From Enchytraeus crypticus (lineage: Eukaryota > Annelida > Clitellata > Enchytraeida > Enchytraeidae), in assembly GCA_905160935.1 (NCBI GenBank), contig CAJHZI010000697.1, positions 18,501 to 82,500 of the forward strand: a stretch of 64,000 nucleotides of DNA, written 5' to 3'. The translations under genes and the position numbers were made by a program. The notes under the pieces were generated by a model. That model was not told the DNA's origin, did no database searches, and saw only the letters and a list, made by a program, of their open reading frames with translations. Below, piece after piece: positions 34,496 to 47,407 of this stretch (positions are counted from its first letter, which is position 1; the number at the start of each line of letters is the position of its first letter).

Positions 34496-34617
34496 TATTT
34501 TCCGTATAACCAGTCCAATGAATGGCCGAGATTTACTCTCAGATCAGCGCGGCATTGATTCGAACCCAAAAGGGTTCAATTCACGTCAGGATCTGTCATT
34601 TAAAACTTCCTGACGAA
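34496..34617 (-). mobile_element. SINE-C fragment
   Basis: The complement contains GGGTTCGAATCAATGCCGCG, a B box, then TGAGAGTAAATCTCGGCCAT and TCATTGGACTGG. It matches SINE-C at 20158 and 51703 and begins only five bases after the foldback element. Confidence 0.75.
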
Positions 34618-35245
34618 CCTCCTACGTTCTTGAGACTTTCAAATTTGAAGTATATTCGTCTAAATGAAATTTGAAGCCAATTAAAACTGATATAAGGTAT
34701 ATGAAGTTTTCCTTTCTCCCATTTTACATTTTTGAGCGCATTGTATAAAAAAACTTCTGCCAACTAAGGTCCTTACTATACGAGGTATTCTAAAGAAAGC
34801 AGTATTTTCCAGTGCTACATTGGTCTACTAACTACGGTACCGGTTTAATGGGACCTGCTGCACAGGAGATTGATGTCAGAGATTATAGGATTCTAATAAT
34901 GGCTTTGATGATCCTGATATCTGTTGAAATGATGTTCTGTTCACGCCAAATCTAGCAATATTCGAAATACAAGTTCAATGCTGTAAATGATATCTGTCAA
35001 ATCTAAGCTTAAATCCGTAGCTAAATAAATTTAATTCGATTCCCCAAACGAAGGGGATGGAAGAAATTACAACATTGCAAAAAAATTTAAGTCGAGATTC
35101 TGTAAAAAAAATCCACCGTTGGTCTAGATTTATTGTAACATTTTAATATAATTAATCGTACTGTATTAGAATTGGCAAAAGATTCTTTGTAGATTGTCCA
35201 AATATACGTACATGTATATGTAGTGCTAACGGTGTGATTGCGTGA
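34618..35245. other. unassigned stretch
   Basis: Possibly older LINE-derived sequence upstream of the RT fragment, but no frame is recognisable. Confidence 0.35.
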
Positions 35246-35785
35246 GCTAAAGAAGCTAGAAATCTTGGTATAGTCATTGAAAGCAGCAGACGATTTAAGG
35301 TATCCTTTATACATGTTAAATGTAAGTTCTATGCAGCTTTCAATGCACTATATTCTACGTTAGGCAGATTGCCTGATATGTTACTATTCATTTAATAGAT
35401 TCAATAGCTGTGCCTAGTCTGTTATATGCTCTTGAAGAGCTAAATTTAAATAAATCGGAAATTAATAGCTTAGAGTTTACTTTCAATAAGGTTTTCTTTA
35501 AACTATTTCAGGTATCTAATATGAATGATTTGCTGTTTTGCATGAATATATTTAACATCCATGGAATAAAAGATAAATATCAGTTGAGAAAAGACAGATT
35601 TATGTCAACGCTGAAGACAACAGATAATATCAATTTACGCAATTTGGTTCACTGACATTGCTCCCCACATGAATTTATGTATTTATTAGTTGTTTTTCTC
35701 TTGTGTTGTAATGTGGACCATGTGAGTTTGTCACTTTGGTACTGATTTGCTGCCTTTTGGTGAAATAAAGATTGATAATAAAATT
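35246..35785 (+). pseudogene. LINE reverse transcriptase C-terminal fragment with 3' end
   Basis: First block: AKEARNLGIVIESSRRFK, then KCKFYAAFNALYSTLGRL, the region after the RT palm (typical 'ChYLGVxI...aKrxFYxaxNaixgkvG'). After stops at about 35394 the reading shifts frame to VPSLLYALEELNLNKSEINS, EFTFNKVFFKLFQVSN and CMNIFNIHG, matching the 'PxLLYGxEALpL..S.i.sLdf..NR.FMKLF' block of LINE polymerases. It stops at 35655. The following about 130 bases hold AATAAAGATTGATAATAAAA and look like the LINE 3' end. 5'-truncated and frameshifted; not active. Confidence 0.82.
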
Positions 35786-36189
35786 ACTGACCGTATTTTC
35801 TCTAAGGTCTAGATAAAGTCTCGTTAACAATTAACCATGAATACAAGATATCGGAATTGGGCGCAAATGTAGCTAATGGATTAATATATAGATAAAGTAT
35901 TCTAATCAGAATTAAAGTATAGTCCAGTCACCAGTTAATATCTTCGAACGTAATCAATTTTGCATAAATATTATATTCACTGGTGAAGAATTATAATAAC
36001 CAAGCAATAGTAATTATCGGTAAAAATGAGACGTCTAAAGCTGATAAAGCTTTACTTTTGTTCACTTAGAGACTGATCTTAGATCATAGTCAGTCTGAAG
36101 CAACAGTAACGATGTTTTCAGCAAAAAGTTTTCTTCGGCCAGACCATTGCAGAGAGTTGTTACTGCTAATTCTGTTCTAGACATCAACT
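35786..36189. other. unassigned stretch
   Basis: AT-rich unique sequence. Confidence 0.45.
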
Positions 36190-36415
36190 GTCACGCGCTT
36201 TCTGTTAACTCCTCCCCATTCTTGTTCTTTGTTCCCCTCAATCACGCCCCTATTTTCGACGCCAGGGTCACGTGACCTCGTGACGTCACCGTGCTTTGTG
36301 GCTGTCACGAATCTCAATAAACCACTCAAATTCACAATTCCGCCCTCCCATCATATGACCCCGCCCAACTCCCCTACCCCCGCTGTGAAGCTTTTTACAA
36401 TTTTTCCTTCTCACT
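36190..36415. promoter_or_regulatory. candidate regulatory block with E-box and CRE palindromes
   Basis: Markedly more C/G-rich than its surroundings. GGTCACGTGACC (36266-36277) is a perfect 12-bp palindrome around the CACGTG E-box. Three bases on, GTGACGTCAC (36280-36289) is a perfect 10-bp palindrome around the full CRE. CCCCGCCC (36359-36366, GC-box-like), ACGCCCC and CCTCCCC words lie nearby. No TATA box, start site or downstream gene could be tied to it, so a promoter or enhancer role is inferred from motifs alone. A 62-codon frame across it has no recognised family. Confidence 0.4.
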
Positions 36416-36689
36416 GAAAATCAGCAAAACATTGATCTTAGAAAATTGTTCTGTAAAGAATAAATGTAGACTCTTTAGCCCATTGCTAAATCGAGAGGTC
36501 AGTTGATAATTTCAAATATCACAAAACAATGGCTCTCAATTGAAATATCGTATCAATCGATTAGCCACTATAAAATTTAAAATAATTATGCTAAATGTTA
36601 GCGTGTATAAACATTTAGACCTTTGAATTTTTGAGGGCAATTATATCTCATTGAAATTGACAAATGGTTTTGAATAGAAAAGCATTCTA

Positions 36690-37538
36690 CACTGTGTTTT
36701 TTATAACTGATACCCCAAATTGTTTTAACAATAAAGTCGTAAGAAGTGGACCGATGTTCTTGAAATTCACAGTACTTGACCAGCAGACAATTCTACCAAA
36801 CATAGAGAAATTTAGTTTGAATATCTTTAATAACGTGAAAGTTGTAGTTTTGTGAATAGGAGAGGGGCCAGGCAAGAAATTTCCAGTACAGGATTACGGG
36901 CTTGTTACATGCAGCGTAAAATTATCTCTATAAAAATAATAGCGAACACGTCACAAAATTTCAGCAGATGCTATTTTGAAGAGCAATCACTTCTTTGCAA
37001 AGTGACGTAAAATACGTGCTGATATGTTCTCAATTGACAAAGTTATTGGACTTTTAATTTATGCATTGCACGACTGGCTACAACTACTATCACCGCAGAC
37101 ACGGCCGCGGCATCCTCTAGCAGCACAGATAAAATGATTTCGTGTTTATTCTCTTCATGCAATGCATACATAAAAAGTTCAATAACTTTGTCAATTAAAA
37201 ACATATCAGCACGTCTTTTACGTCATTTTGCAAAGAAATGAGTGCTTTCAAAATAGCATTAGCAGAAATTTTATATTGCGTGCTAGCTGGTATTTTATAG
37301 AGATAATCTACGCTAAATGTAATACGCCCGTAATCCTGTATTGGAAATTTCTTATCTGACCCCATTCCTATTCGCGAAACTATAAGTTTCACGTTTTTAA
37401 AGATATTCAAACGAAATTTCTCTACCTTTGGTAGAATTGGCTGCTAGTCGAGTACTGCAAATTTCAGGAACATCGATTCACTTCTTACGACTTTATTGTT
37501 AAAACAGTTTGGGGTATCAGTTATAAAAAAACACAGTG
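36690..37538 (-). mobile_element. foldback element copy 2
   Basis: 849 bp between TA dinucleotides (36688-36689 and 37539-37540). Tips CACTGTGTTTTTTATAACTG and its complement. The arms of about 385 bp match those of 33650-34490. The centre (about 37059-37172) is in the opposite orientation to copy 1 and reads on the minus strand GAAGAGAATAAACACGAAAT, CTGCTAGAGGATGCCGCGGC and TCTGCGGTGATAGTAGTTG. Short frames along the arms are incidental. Confidence 0.9.
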
Positions 37539-37559
37539 TATTGTAATTCTCATATTCTT

Positions 37560-37755
37560 TCCCAATGATCAAATGGATCAACTCGTTCATCGATGGATTG
37601 CTCTTTATGGAGATTGAAATCAGCATGTGAGTAAAAATATATACCTTGGATCTGAAACTTGGCAGAACGCTAGAGCGAGAGAGACACAGAGAGAAAGAGA
37701 GAGAGAGAGAGAGATGGATAGAGAGAGAAGGAGAGGGAGAGGAGTGTGTGTGTGA
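37560..37755 (+). mobile_element. SINE-A 3' part with (GA)n tail
   Basis: CTCTTTATGGAG, ATATACCTTGGATCTGAAAC and TTGGCAGAACGCTAGAGCGA lead straight into a GA tract (about 37672-37740). The 5' half is missing. Confidence 0.75.
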
Positions 37756-38665
37756 CAGAGAATAATCTAATAGTATAAATATTTTCCATTAAAATAAAAC
37801 ACCACTTAACTCCCTGTAATAGCGCATAATTTAACGCCCTTTCTTATACTCATTGTGACATGAATACGCTTTGATGAATAACTCGAATATTTTTAACTTG
37901 AAATCCGAGTGAGATACTGGTCTTCGTTGCGAGCTGTAAAATAACTCCAAAGCTTATGTTAACGTCAGTTCATCTCTCGAAAGCGATGTCAATGATGGAA
38001 GCGATTTAACTATTTTAAATGATTTTAATTGGTGTTAAATGATGTTTCACGATGTTAAATCGTTAAGCGAGTTAACATCTTTAGCTACTTAATTTAGACT
38101 TGCTATTGAACTTTAACCCTTCTCTACCAGCTGCCATTGTTCTAAGAGTTTTGCAGAAAAAAGTCTACTCCCTCTATCCTCACGGTTGTTCTTCCACGCA
38201 AATGGAGCTCTAATGGCGACATCTATGAGCACTTAGGAGCTGGCTCGCTCGTAAGGCGATTGCGTGTCCCAATCATGAACTGAATGTGACTCTAATACAC
38301 CCGCTATACCGGTAAATTAACCATGTGTCTTAATGTTCGTGCATTCTACAATGCGTCGAGTTGGGTACATCTGGAAAATGACTATCTAATTGTGCTCCTT
38401 TTCTCAGATATTTCTTTAATAAAAGCAAAGAAGGATTTTTATGCCGTTTAATGGACGAATGCGTAACATGCTTGACTGAGACTGAGAAGCATGAGCCCAT
38501 CGAGTCTCAGCTGCACCCCCTGACAGTCCCCTTGTAGAACCAAAAAAAGCGTTAAAATTAGTTTCATAGCTTTACCAGCTGTCTGTTTACAATGAGAAGT
38601 TCAGATGTTGGTTAGGAGAAGTGTTCTAACTCAATTTCCAGGCAGAGTATAATTACTCCACCAGT
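37756..38665. other. unassigned stretch with a SINE-D fragment
   Basis: 37955-38005 (-) repeats ATGTTAACGTCAGTTCATCT and CTCGAAAGCGATGTCAATGA of SINE-D. The rest is unique. Confidence 0.5.
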
Positions 38666-38820
38666 CAGATATCCTCAGATATCTCCAGATATCCCCAGAT
38701 ATCCCCATACATCTACAGACATCCCCAGTTATCCCCAGATATCCCCATATATCCCCATATATACCCATATATCCCCAGATATCCCCAGATATCCTCAGAT
38801 ATATCCAGACATCCTTAGAT
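38666..38820. repeat. 10-bp tandem repeat, about 15 copies
   Basis: Unit CAGATATCCC with CATATATCCC and CAGACATCCT variants; GATATC is palindromic within the unit. The 10-bp period is close to one turn of DNA. Confidence 0.92.
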
Positions 38821-38854
38821 ATTCAGAACAATATTGATGCAAGAGGGGTAGATC

Positions 38855-39013
38855 ACCACTGGAGCGAGGAGAGAGGAGGGAGGTGATGGGAGGGTGATGT
38901 GCTCGTGTAATTATTGGTCTCTAGGAAGCTTGTGTCGTTGAGTTGAGACACCAGAGTAATCATTAGCATAGGAGAGTGTGGAGAACTACTGACATAAAGA
39001 GCTGAAGACTGCA

Positions 39014-39067
<54 letters not shown>

Positions 39068-39306
39068 TAAGAAAGAAACGGAGCGAATGAAAGAGAGAGG
39101 GAGAGAGAGCGAAATCGATAGAAAGAGACAGAAAGAAAGACTGAGAGAGAAAGCGAGAGAGAGAGAGAGAGAATGAGAGAGAGAGAGAAAGAGAAAGAGA
39201 AATAGGAGAAAAATAGAAAAGGCGAAAGAGAAAGTGTGAGAGGGAGAGGAAGAGAGAGAGGAAGAGAGAGAGAGAGGAAGAGAGAGATTGAGAAAGCTAG
39301 ATATTA

Positions 39307-39345
<39 letters not shown>

Positions 39346-39355
39346 AGCTGTTTCG
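38855..39355. repeat. long GA-rich tract
   Basis: Pure (GA)n at 39017-39063 followed by about 290 bp of GAAAGAGAGAG-type purine sequence, one of the longest purine strands in the window. Confidence 0.95.
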
Positions 39356-42326
39356 AGAGGAAGCAGTGAATTACGTGCTGCTTCAGTTGTTACCGACACT
39401 AAAGTACCAGTCCCTCTGGTGGCTAATACCAATATAACAGTCATACCATCTTGTCAAATTTGAGACACTATCAATTACCACGGACGTCACCGAAGTTCAA
39501 TCTAAATCAATTTCTTATAAACAATTTAAACTATTAAAATCGGAGTATTAAATTTAGATTTTAAACGTTTTAAAAAATTTTGGCAGTAAAATTTAACTCA
39601 ATAAAATTTATGTGTAGAAATTACATTTCCTCAAAAATAGTTATTAGCTTTTGCACCATAATTGTGGCCAAATATTGTGCCAAGTATTATGTATAGTGTA
39701 GTAATGTTGTGGTCCCCTCGCAATTAATAACGAAATGCACTATAATAAAATTCATTCTTAGACTATGTGGATTTGTCAAAATTTGACTAAATCCGCTTAT
39801 CAAACAATTGTTTTAGAATTATGTTGCTAGAATGATTTCGAAATCAATGCAGATGAGTCCAAAGGAGAACAAAGCTTTAGTATGGATATAATTTTATTGT
39901 GGGAGCTTGCATTTTATTAATGTATTTTTAAAACAGTTCATAAAACTTTACAAAATGTAGAAATAAAAATGTAGAAATTAACGAAATGTACAAATTAAAA
40001 GTTCATAAAATATACAAATGTATGCCACTAATTTCGCAATATTAAGCTTTCATTCGATTAATTTAGAAGCTATAAGAATGCACTTTATTATTGTTATTAA
40101 TTAATTTTCTAATATGAACAAATATTTGGTAACACTTAAATTGACCATTGAGCTATGATATTCAAAAATTAATTTAGTTTACTTAATTTTCTCTCTCTCT
40201 CTCTGTTTCACAATGGCTGGTTCAGTGCGTGTAATTTTAACCTCAGTCTCCTCTTGCTGGGATACTCTCAATGAAGAGCAATCAATAAGAGCAATCTATA
40301 GGATTGGAGAAGGAGAATTTAAATTACTTTTCAATTTCCAAAGTAGTTTTGGCTATAAAAGTAAGACTTCTGGATTGTCTTCTAATTAACATTTCCTGCT
40401 GCAAGTTTTGTCGTCCATTACGACACGCAAAGTATGCCGTTATAATACAGTACAATGATGATCGCTAGGACTAAACGCCCGCTTCTTTACCATAATGCAA
40501 TGTCAGAGACGTCTCAAGTGGACCATAAAACTAATCACAAGTAGTTTCACATCACCAAGGTGTGATTGAAAACTTCATAGACCGAAAAGTTAGGTATGTT
40601 AATTAGGTCAATTCTACAGCGACCCAAGCTTTGGTAAATTATGCGGACCTAGTTCTGCTGTAGATTGAAATATGTTAATATATGTTATGCTGTAAATATG
40701 TTAATTACGCTATTCTATGATAGTTATGTAGGTTTTTTAAAAATTTTATTTTGAGTGAGTCTTAAACAAGTACAAGCAATTGTAGTTTCTGACCCAGTGT
40801 TTGTTATGTTAATCTTTTACACAGGCGCTAGCGATAGTATTTTCTGGGTACATGGTAACGCTGGCGCTTAGATTGCGAGAATGAGTTAGGCTTGAGGGAG
40901 GGCGAATGATCAGCCGGACTCGAGTGTCGAGTCAAGACTTTGTGGTAATGTACCGCTGAATGCGTCAGTCTAGTAAAAACGTTTCGTTGGTGAAGTACGA
41001 TTATATATGATAGCGATTAATAGGATGTATGATGGCATATTGTTACACATTGACATTCTATCTCATAATTGAATTAAAGTACTAGCATAAGTTAGAAAAG
41101 GATAGATCTTTACGTTCTAAAAGATAAAATTTATTTCCCTGTCATCGGACTGGATTACAGGATAGCCTATTTGAATTTAGGCCGTTTGTTGAAACTTCTT
41201 TATTTCGATCATCTATTGACTTTGATTATAGTGCTCGATGTAGTTTAATATTAATTTAAAATAGTTGAATTTCAACCGTGAATACTACAATATGGCCTAG
41301 TCTAATTGTGCAGTAGTGGTAATTTGATGTTGTAGAAGCGTTGACGAGCACCGTTGAGCTGGCCAATCAATCAATAAATCAATAAGAATATAAAGAATTT
41401 AACGTCCGGTTCCTCGTCAAAACGCAATGTATGGACGTCTCTTGCAGATTCTGCACAAACAGGCGCCAAAAAACACCACACGATGATGACTGAGTACACA
41501 GAGACCACAAGAGAAAGGAAGATCAAAACTGTGCAAGTCCAAGATCCGAAGCAAGCAGGTCAGACATATAATATATCTGTATAATAATTCATATTATCAC
41601 TGTTAGTCTTTACGCTTCAACGCCCTACCCTGGAGACAATTGTCCTACCAGTTTAAACAGAATTAGGAGATCACGGAATATCTGAAATGAACACACTCAC
41701 GAAGTTCTTAATCTCTCGAAGAAACATAGAGAAAATACATTAAAACTGTCCGGATTAAATAATCCCTAACGCAGGCCTGATGTGTGCGTGTTATAATCCT
41801 ACCATAGTGGACGTACTGAATCAGCTCATTACGGATGAAGAATGACTATGGCCCAACTTTTGTTTTGTGCATGTTTTGTGCGTGTTTTGTGCGTGTTTTG
41901 TGCGTGTTTTGTTCGTGTTTTGTTCGTGTTTTTTGCTTGTCTGTATGCGTGTGAGAGCTCTACTTGGCCGGATCGATAGATCAGTATCAGGACCCACTAT
42001 GCCGGTGCTCCATGATTAAATTAGTATCTGTGTTAATGTTTATTGTTGGATGAATTAACTCTCTGTAATACCATTTTCCAGGTTCACTGCTGGGTTATAA
42101 TCAGTGATATAACGCGGTAGTGAATCATGTTGTAAGTCGACATAGAAATTACCGTGCACTTGAAATCTTTCAAAACTTAGTAATTGGAATAATATTCTTA
42201 AATTTATTGGATTTGAAAAAGGTAAGTTTTGAGTTTATTTAATCACGCTTTGTGTACTATAGAAGAGCTGCCGCAGGCTCCATGTTGCTTGCCTACTTAA
42301 GTATAATTTTCCTTTAAACGTGCTTA
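39356..42326. other. 3-kb stretch without recognisable gene
   Basis: No credible frame and no dispersed family recognised. The only repeat is an 11-bp array at 41868-41938 (GTGTTTTGTGC) and a short CT run at 40192-40204. Confidence 0.5.
41868..41938. repeat. 11-bp tandem repeat, 6 copies
   Basis: GTGCGTGTTTT units with T for G changes in the last copies. Confidence 0.9.
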
Positions 42327-42330
42327 TATA

Positions 42331-42386
<56 letters not shown>

Positions 42387-42388
42387 AT

Positions 42389-42427
<39 letters not shown>
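42327..42427. repeat. (AT)n tract
   Basis: AT alternation with TATTATAT phase shifts. Confidence 0.95.
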
Positions 42428-42429
42428 CA

Positions 42430-45304
42430 AACACGTATATACTGTACATGTATTATATATTTCTTGAAATATAAAGTTTGTTTATTTTCGTCTTTTATGT
42501 TAGAAACAAAGTTGTTGAATCATTATCAAAATGATTTTTGATTGATCATTTACTATTTATTCCGTTGTTTACGAGGATTGTTACTAATTAAAATAGGAAT
42601 TTGTTTAATTGAATCTAGTGCAATATTTAATTTTGTATAATTTTGAAAGGTTTGAGTTAAAAATGTCTCATTTAATTGATTTATACTAGGCCTATCTAAT
42701 AAAAATTGAGCGCCATAAAATACATGTGGGAATAACGGTAGGTCAAACACCTATTATTACAAGTTACAAAACACCTAAAATAAAGTAATTACGACAATAA
42801 AGTATTTTTATTTGTGTATATTGTTTATTTTAGCCTCTTAAGGAATACTATTCACCAAATAATTCTTAATTTTAGTTATGTTAATTAAATAATTCTTTAA
42901 CTTTGTACAAATTTGGCCCTTTTTAAAATCGCTTATGTGGATATTTACAGAAAAATTTATCATTTTGTGTTCAGTACTTGGCTTAGGAATTGTTTCAAGT
43001 ATGATTTTAGTGAAAAAATATTTTACTCTCTTCTGTTTTTCATCTTAACTACGAAACATCACTACTCTCGATTGTTTTCCCTCCTCGTGGCTGTCATTTG
43101 AGTCAGATAGACCAATGGCGTGTTTGGGATCCGTGCTCCGGAATCATTGTTACAATTAATCTTTGCTACAAATAATCCTTGCTACTGTTAATCGTAGCTC
43201 CATGTGTTCCGTTCTATAAAGTTTGTAAAACCTGTGATATATGGTATATACCGATTGTAACTTCTGTCGGCTTCAAACCAACACAATTAATCTCTTTCTT
43301 TAGTTTAACACCAAACAGACGATAAGATTTACCTTTCCCGTTAGATACCCTCACCCACTCAGTGTCTGCGTGTGGTCCACCTAGCTGCATTACATACCGG
43401 ATATCAAATCTTTAATTAATAGATAACCTTTTAAAGCAATGGATACTATTTGCTCACTTAAACTTTTGTTATGCTGATTTTACGGAAATCATAGCTGTGC
43501 TGGATGTGCAGCTATAATAAGACGAGATTGAAGATTATTATTTGACAGTAAATTTGGTCAATTTAAAGAAAATCCGCTATCAATTTTCGTATTCAAAACT
43601 TGTGGAATTGATGCTTTTTGTACTTCAAGCTAGATCAAATTTCCAGAACTCAAAGAAAACAGACAGCAATATTGATTTTCTGAGTCGAGATCACAATTAC
43701 TTTTATTTAATTACTGAGTTCAATCCTGTCGTAACCGTTTAATAAATTGTGAAAAAAATCTATTGTTTTATTTCTGCACTAGTCCAAAGATTGATCTACA
43801 TACAATTGGTTGATTTTCTGGACGAAAAGTATAATAAAAGTTTAGTATATTTATTTGTAAATCAATTGTATTTACTTGACTTAAAACATTTTACATTTCG
43901 ATCGAATGATTTTAAGAATTATTGATTGATTAATTACCTAACCTAAATACTGTTTGGTGGATTGTTTGCTTCTTTCTTTCAATATTTCATTTAAATATTT
44001 AAGTTAAACATTTATCGCACACTCATTGCGACTTCGATAATTATATTTAATATGACTGAAACTTCCATCGGTAAACATGTCGTGATAATGTGAAGGAAAT
44101 GGCTCGTGGGTGAACTTGTGATGTTCTGCAGAGTTAAACGAAATCCATATCTCAACGCTGTGATAGGACTGGATATAAAACAGAAATCAACTCTTTATCA
44201 ACTAACAAAGCTTTCTCTCCTTTCAGTTCATGCAGTCATTTCTTAGTTTCATTCTTTCAGTGCTGCGTTTATTCTTCCATTCATTGGTTCATTGAATGAC
44301 AGCAATGCAGATTTTTCTACTATTTTATTTCTTCATTTTTTACTACGTTTCTTTCCCTCTGCACCTTTAAAGAATGCAATATAAAAAGTAAGTTGATCTA
44401 AAAATGTAAACTTTTTCGTAATTTCTTCGTAATTTCTTCATTTCATTTATCTTCGCTTATCAGCAAAGACGCCACGGCTGCTTTCAACGGACGGTAAACC
44501 AGCTCAAATATTCTGGAACTTTGTATGAAAAGCATTTACAAGAACGGCATTTTAATCAAAGCTTAATTTTGTAATTGAATGATGTTATTTAAATGCTGAA
44601 TATTGCCAATTTTTAAAAGAAAGATTTTATTAGAAATTGTGATTTTTAAAATCTTTAACGTTTTCAGCGAAGAACGTTCAAGATGCAGCGCATGTTGTTA
44701 CCAGAATCCCAGATTTTTCTTTATAAAAGTTAATTTGTTTATAGTACCTCACTTCATTTAGTGAAATGAATTACTGACTTAACTAACAAGTATCGAAAAT
44801 GTCCCAACTTAACTAATCCTAGCTGGCGTCCATGGCAACATTGAGTACCAAATAACTCTTTTCTCATGTCGACATTTTAACTCTGCTTCTTCATTTACTT
44901 TCAAGACTTATTGCTGTCGAACGAAAGAGAAAAGTGAAAGGGGATTGATTAATACGCCCCGTGCTTTGCTTTATTAGATCCCTCATAGAATGCTAAATGT
45001 TGGAGATTCGACAATCCCGCTCCATTTAAAAATTACCTTTTCTTCCCCGTAGCTCAATACATTCGGCTTAAATGTGTTTTTGAATTGCCGTTCTTAAAGT
45101 TACATATTTGTAAATCTCTAACTTTCTTACTCTTTTTAGTCTCGACTCCTAAAATTAGTTCCAAGCCCCCCCCCCCCCATCCTTCCCACATCGGGTTTAG
45201 ACTATTTGCTTGGTGTCGACTGAAATCATTTCTTGTGATTTGTATTCAGATTGGGTTCTTCTGTTTTCTCTCCCTGCCATCAAGCTCCGTCTCTTCCAAT
45301 CTCT
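42430..45304. other. 2.9-kb stretch without recognisable gene
   Basis: AT-rich. Frames 42553-42750 (-), 42913-43101 (+) and 43542-43742 (+) are short and show no family motif. A run of C lies at about 45168-45178. Confidence 0.5.
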
Positions 45305-45509
45305 TTCTCTTCATATCTCATTCACTCTCTCTCTCTCTCTCTCTCATTCTCACAAACATACTTATACACATACACTTCTTTAAACCCATTTTAAAGCTAT
45401 TGCAATTTCTTCTTCTCTAATCATTTAGCTTAATTAAGTCTTTTTACGTGATCCCGGTTATGTTATATAATTTCGTTTTCACTTTTTTTTCTCTCTGTCC
45501 CTCCATATA

Positions 45510-45511
45510 GG

Positions 45512-45571
<60 letters not shown>
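45510..45571. repeat. (AT)n tract
   Basis: Pure AT alternation; a shorter (CT)n lies at 45323-45345. Confidence 0.95.
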
Positions 45572-45575
<4 letters not shown>

Positions 45576-45594
45576 GCCAAAATATATGTAGAGC

Positions 45595-45715
45595 ATTAGG
45601 TATAACGCCATAAAAGTATGCAGAGGTGAATCGTTGAACTTTCGTGGGATCGACTCCCAATGAGCTAGTGAGACTGAGCAAAATCAGACATTCACTGTTC
45701 AGACCGATAAAGCAC
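45595..45715 (+). mobile_element. diverged SINE-C-like repeat
   Basis: B-box-like GTGGGATCGACTCCCA (45645-45660), followed by CAGACATTCACTGTTCAGAC, close to the SINE-C signature. Upstream GCAGAGGTGAATCGTTGAAC parallels CTGAGGTGAATTGAACCC of the better copies. It follows directly after the (AT)n tract. Confidence 0.6.
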
Positions 45716-46997
45716 AATGAAGCAGATTATCTAGTAGTTAAGTGTGCGAGAATAAATGTGCTAGTTATCATCGTGGATGATCAGTTCATTGTTAGGTGAG
45801 TCTTTGTTTTGGATGAGTAGTGTGGCGTTGAAGTTCTATTAATAATTAATGCTTCCGTTCACGCAATAAGTAATTACGATTTAACTAACATTAGATTATA
45901 AAGAAGTTAATAATGGTTAGTCAACTTTATTCAGAAATAAGTTGTTTTATGTAGTTAGTTAATTAAATATGAATAGTTAAGTTTCAGTTACCTAAAATTG
46001 AATTGTTAAATCTTTAGTTAGTTTGGCAAATTGTTTAGAACTCATCGAGTTAGTAAGTAATCTGAAAGCTTTTACAAATCTCCAAAAAAAATTGTCTAGG
46101 ATAGAACCTAATTAAATTCTTACAACTTACTAGTAAAGCATGAAATTAATCTATTAAATATTGTTATATCTTTTCAACTAAAAATTGTATTAGAAAATGT
46201 GTCATTTTAATAGTAAAGTAAATAAGGTTTTAGTTACTTTGAGTAACTAAGTACTAGGTTTTTTGTATAACTAATGCGATTACATAGCATCCTTCCGTAA
46301 GTGCTTTCCAATCACTAAAATGTTAGCATTCTTTTATGCCTTCAACATTATAACCTTCTAAAGAATGCAATTATCAAATAGCAAATTAGCAGACTGCAAT
46401 AAACCGAAGTAGCTACACTCGGATCTTGATGAGTAGTCATTCAGGCTTCTGACCTTGAAGTTAAACCCACATCGTTTATAAGAATAATTAGCATATTTAT
46501 TTATTTATTTATTTATGACATCAAACATTAAAAACGCAGGTAAAGCAAATAGAAAAGCGAAATATGGAAACGCTTGTGTGAAAGGAAGATACAGGCCATA
46601 GAAACGCTTAAATATTTCAGATCTAGTTCATTAAAAGAGAAAATTAATATTAAAAGCTTAATTAATAGAATATAGGACAAGACTGAAGGCAATCACAGAC
46701 ATAGAGCTAAAATAAATTGACTATATGCTTTGGAACATTAATTTGCACTACATTCTCAATTATATGTCTATGTCTCTCATTACATCTCTACTTGTCTGCC
46801 TCGGAGATGTCCAGTTGTCCGCTTGTCTCCTCAGATGTTCGCTCGTCTCACGGGACTAATGGTAGAGGAAGTGGTAAGATCGGACGCTGGTCGGGACTCG
46901 TAATTTATTTCACTTCAGTGCGGCCTGTCCGACTGTCGAGTCGCTCTCTAAGTCCAATACTGCCTGACGTGTTAGCAGATAATTAGAATGTAAGACG
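45716..46997. other. unassigned stretch
   Basis: Unique sequence. (ATTT)n at about 46495-46515. An 89-codon frame (46717-46986, +) has no recognised motif. Confidence 0.5.
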
Positions 46998-47187
46998 TGC
47001 AACAGTGAGACTGCTGGTGCAACACTGAGACTGCTGGTGCAATGCTGTGACTGCTAGCGCAACATTGTGACTGCTGGTGCAACACTGAGACTGCTGGAGC
47101 AACATTGTAACTGCTGGCGCAACATTGTGACTGCTGGAGCAACATTGTGACTGCTAATGCAACGTTGTGACTGCTGGTTCAACGTTT
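46998..47187. repeat. 20-bp minisatellite, about 9.5 copies
   Basis: Unit GTGCAACATTGTGACTGCTG with changes, followed by (GTT)n at 47190-47208. Confidence 0.92.
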
Positions 47188-47407
47188 CTTGTTGTTGTTG
47201 TTGTTGTTGTGGTGAAAATGCTGCTTTTTGCTTCTGCTACTGTCGAGTAAGGTTTTTGTTTATGTACTGTCACATTTAGCAAAGTTATGAGATCAATGGT
47301 TTTTGGGTGCTGAAAGAGTTAATATATAAAGACGATTGAAGTGAAATGAAATTAAAGGAAAACCGAGATAAGGGATTTTTTATTTGTAACGATTAGTTAG
47401 CGTGAAG

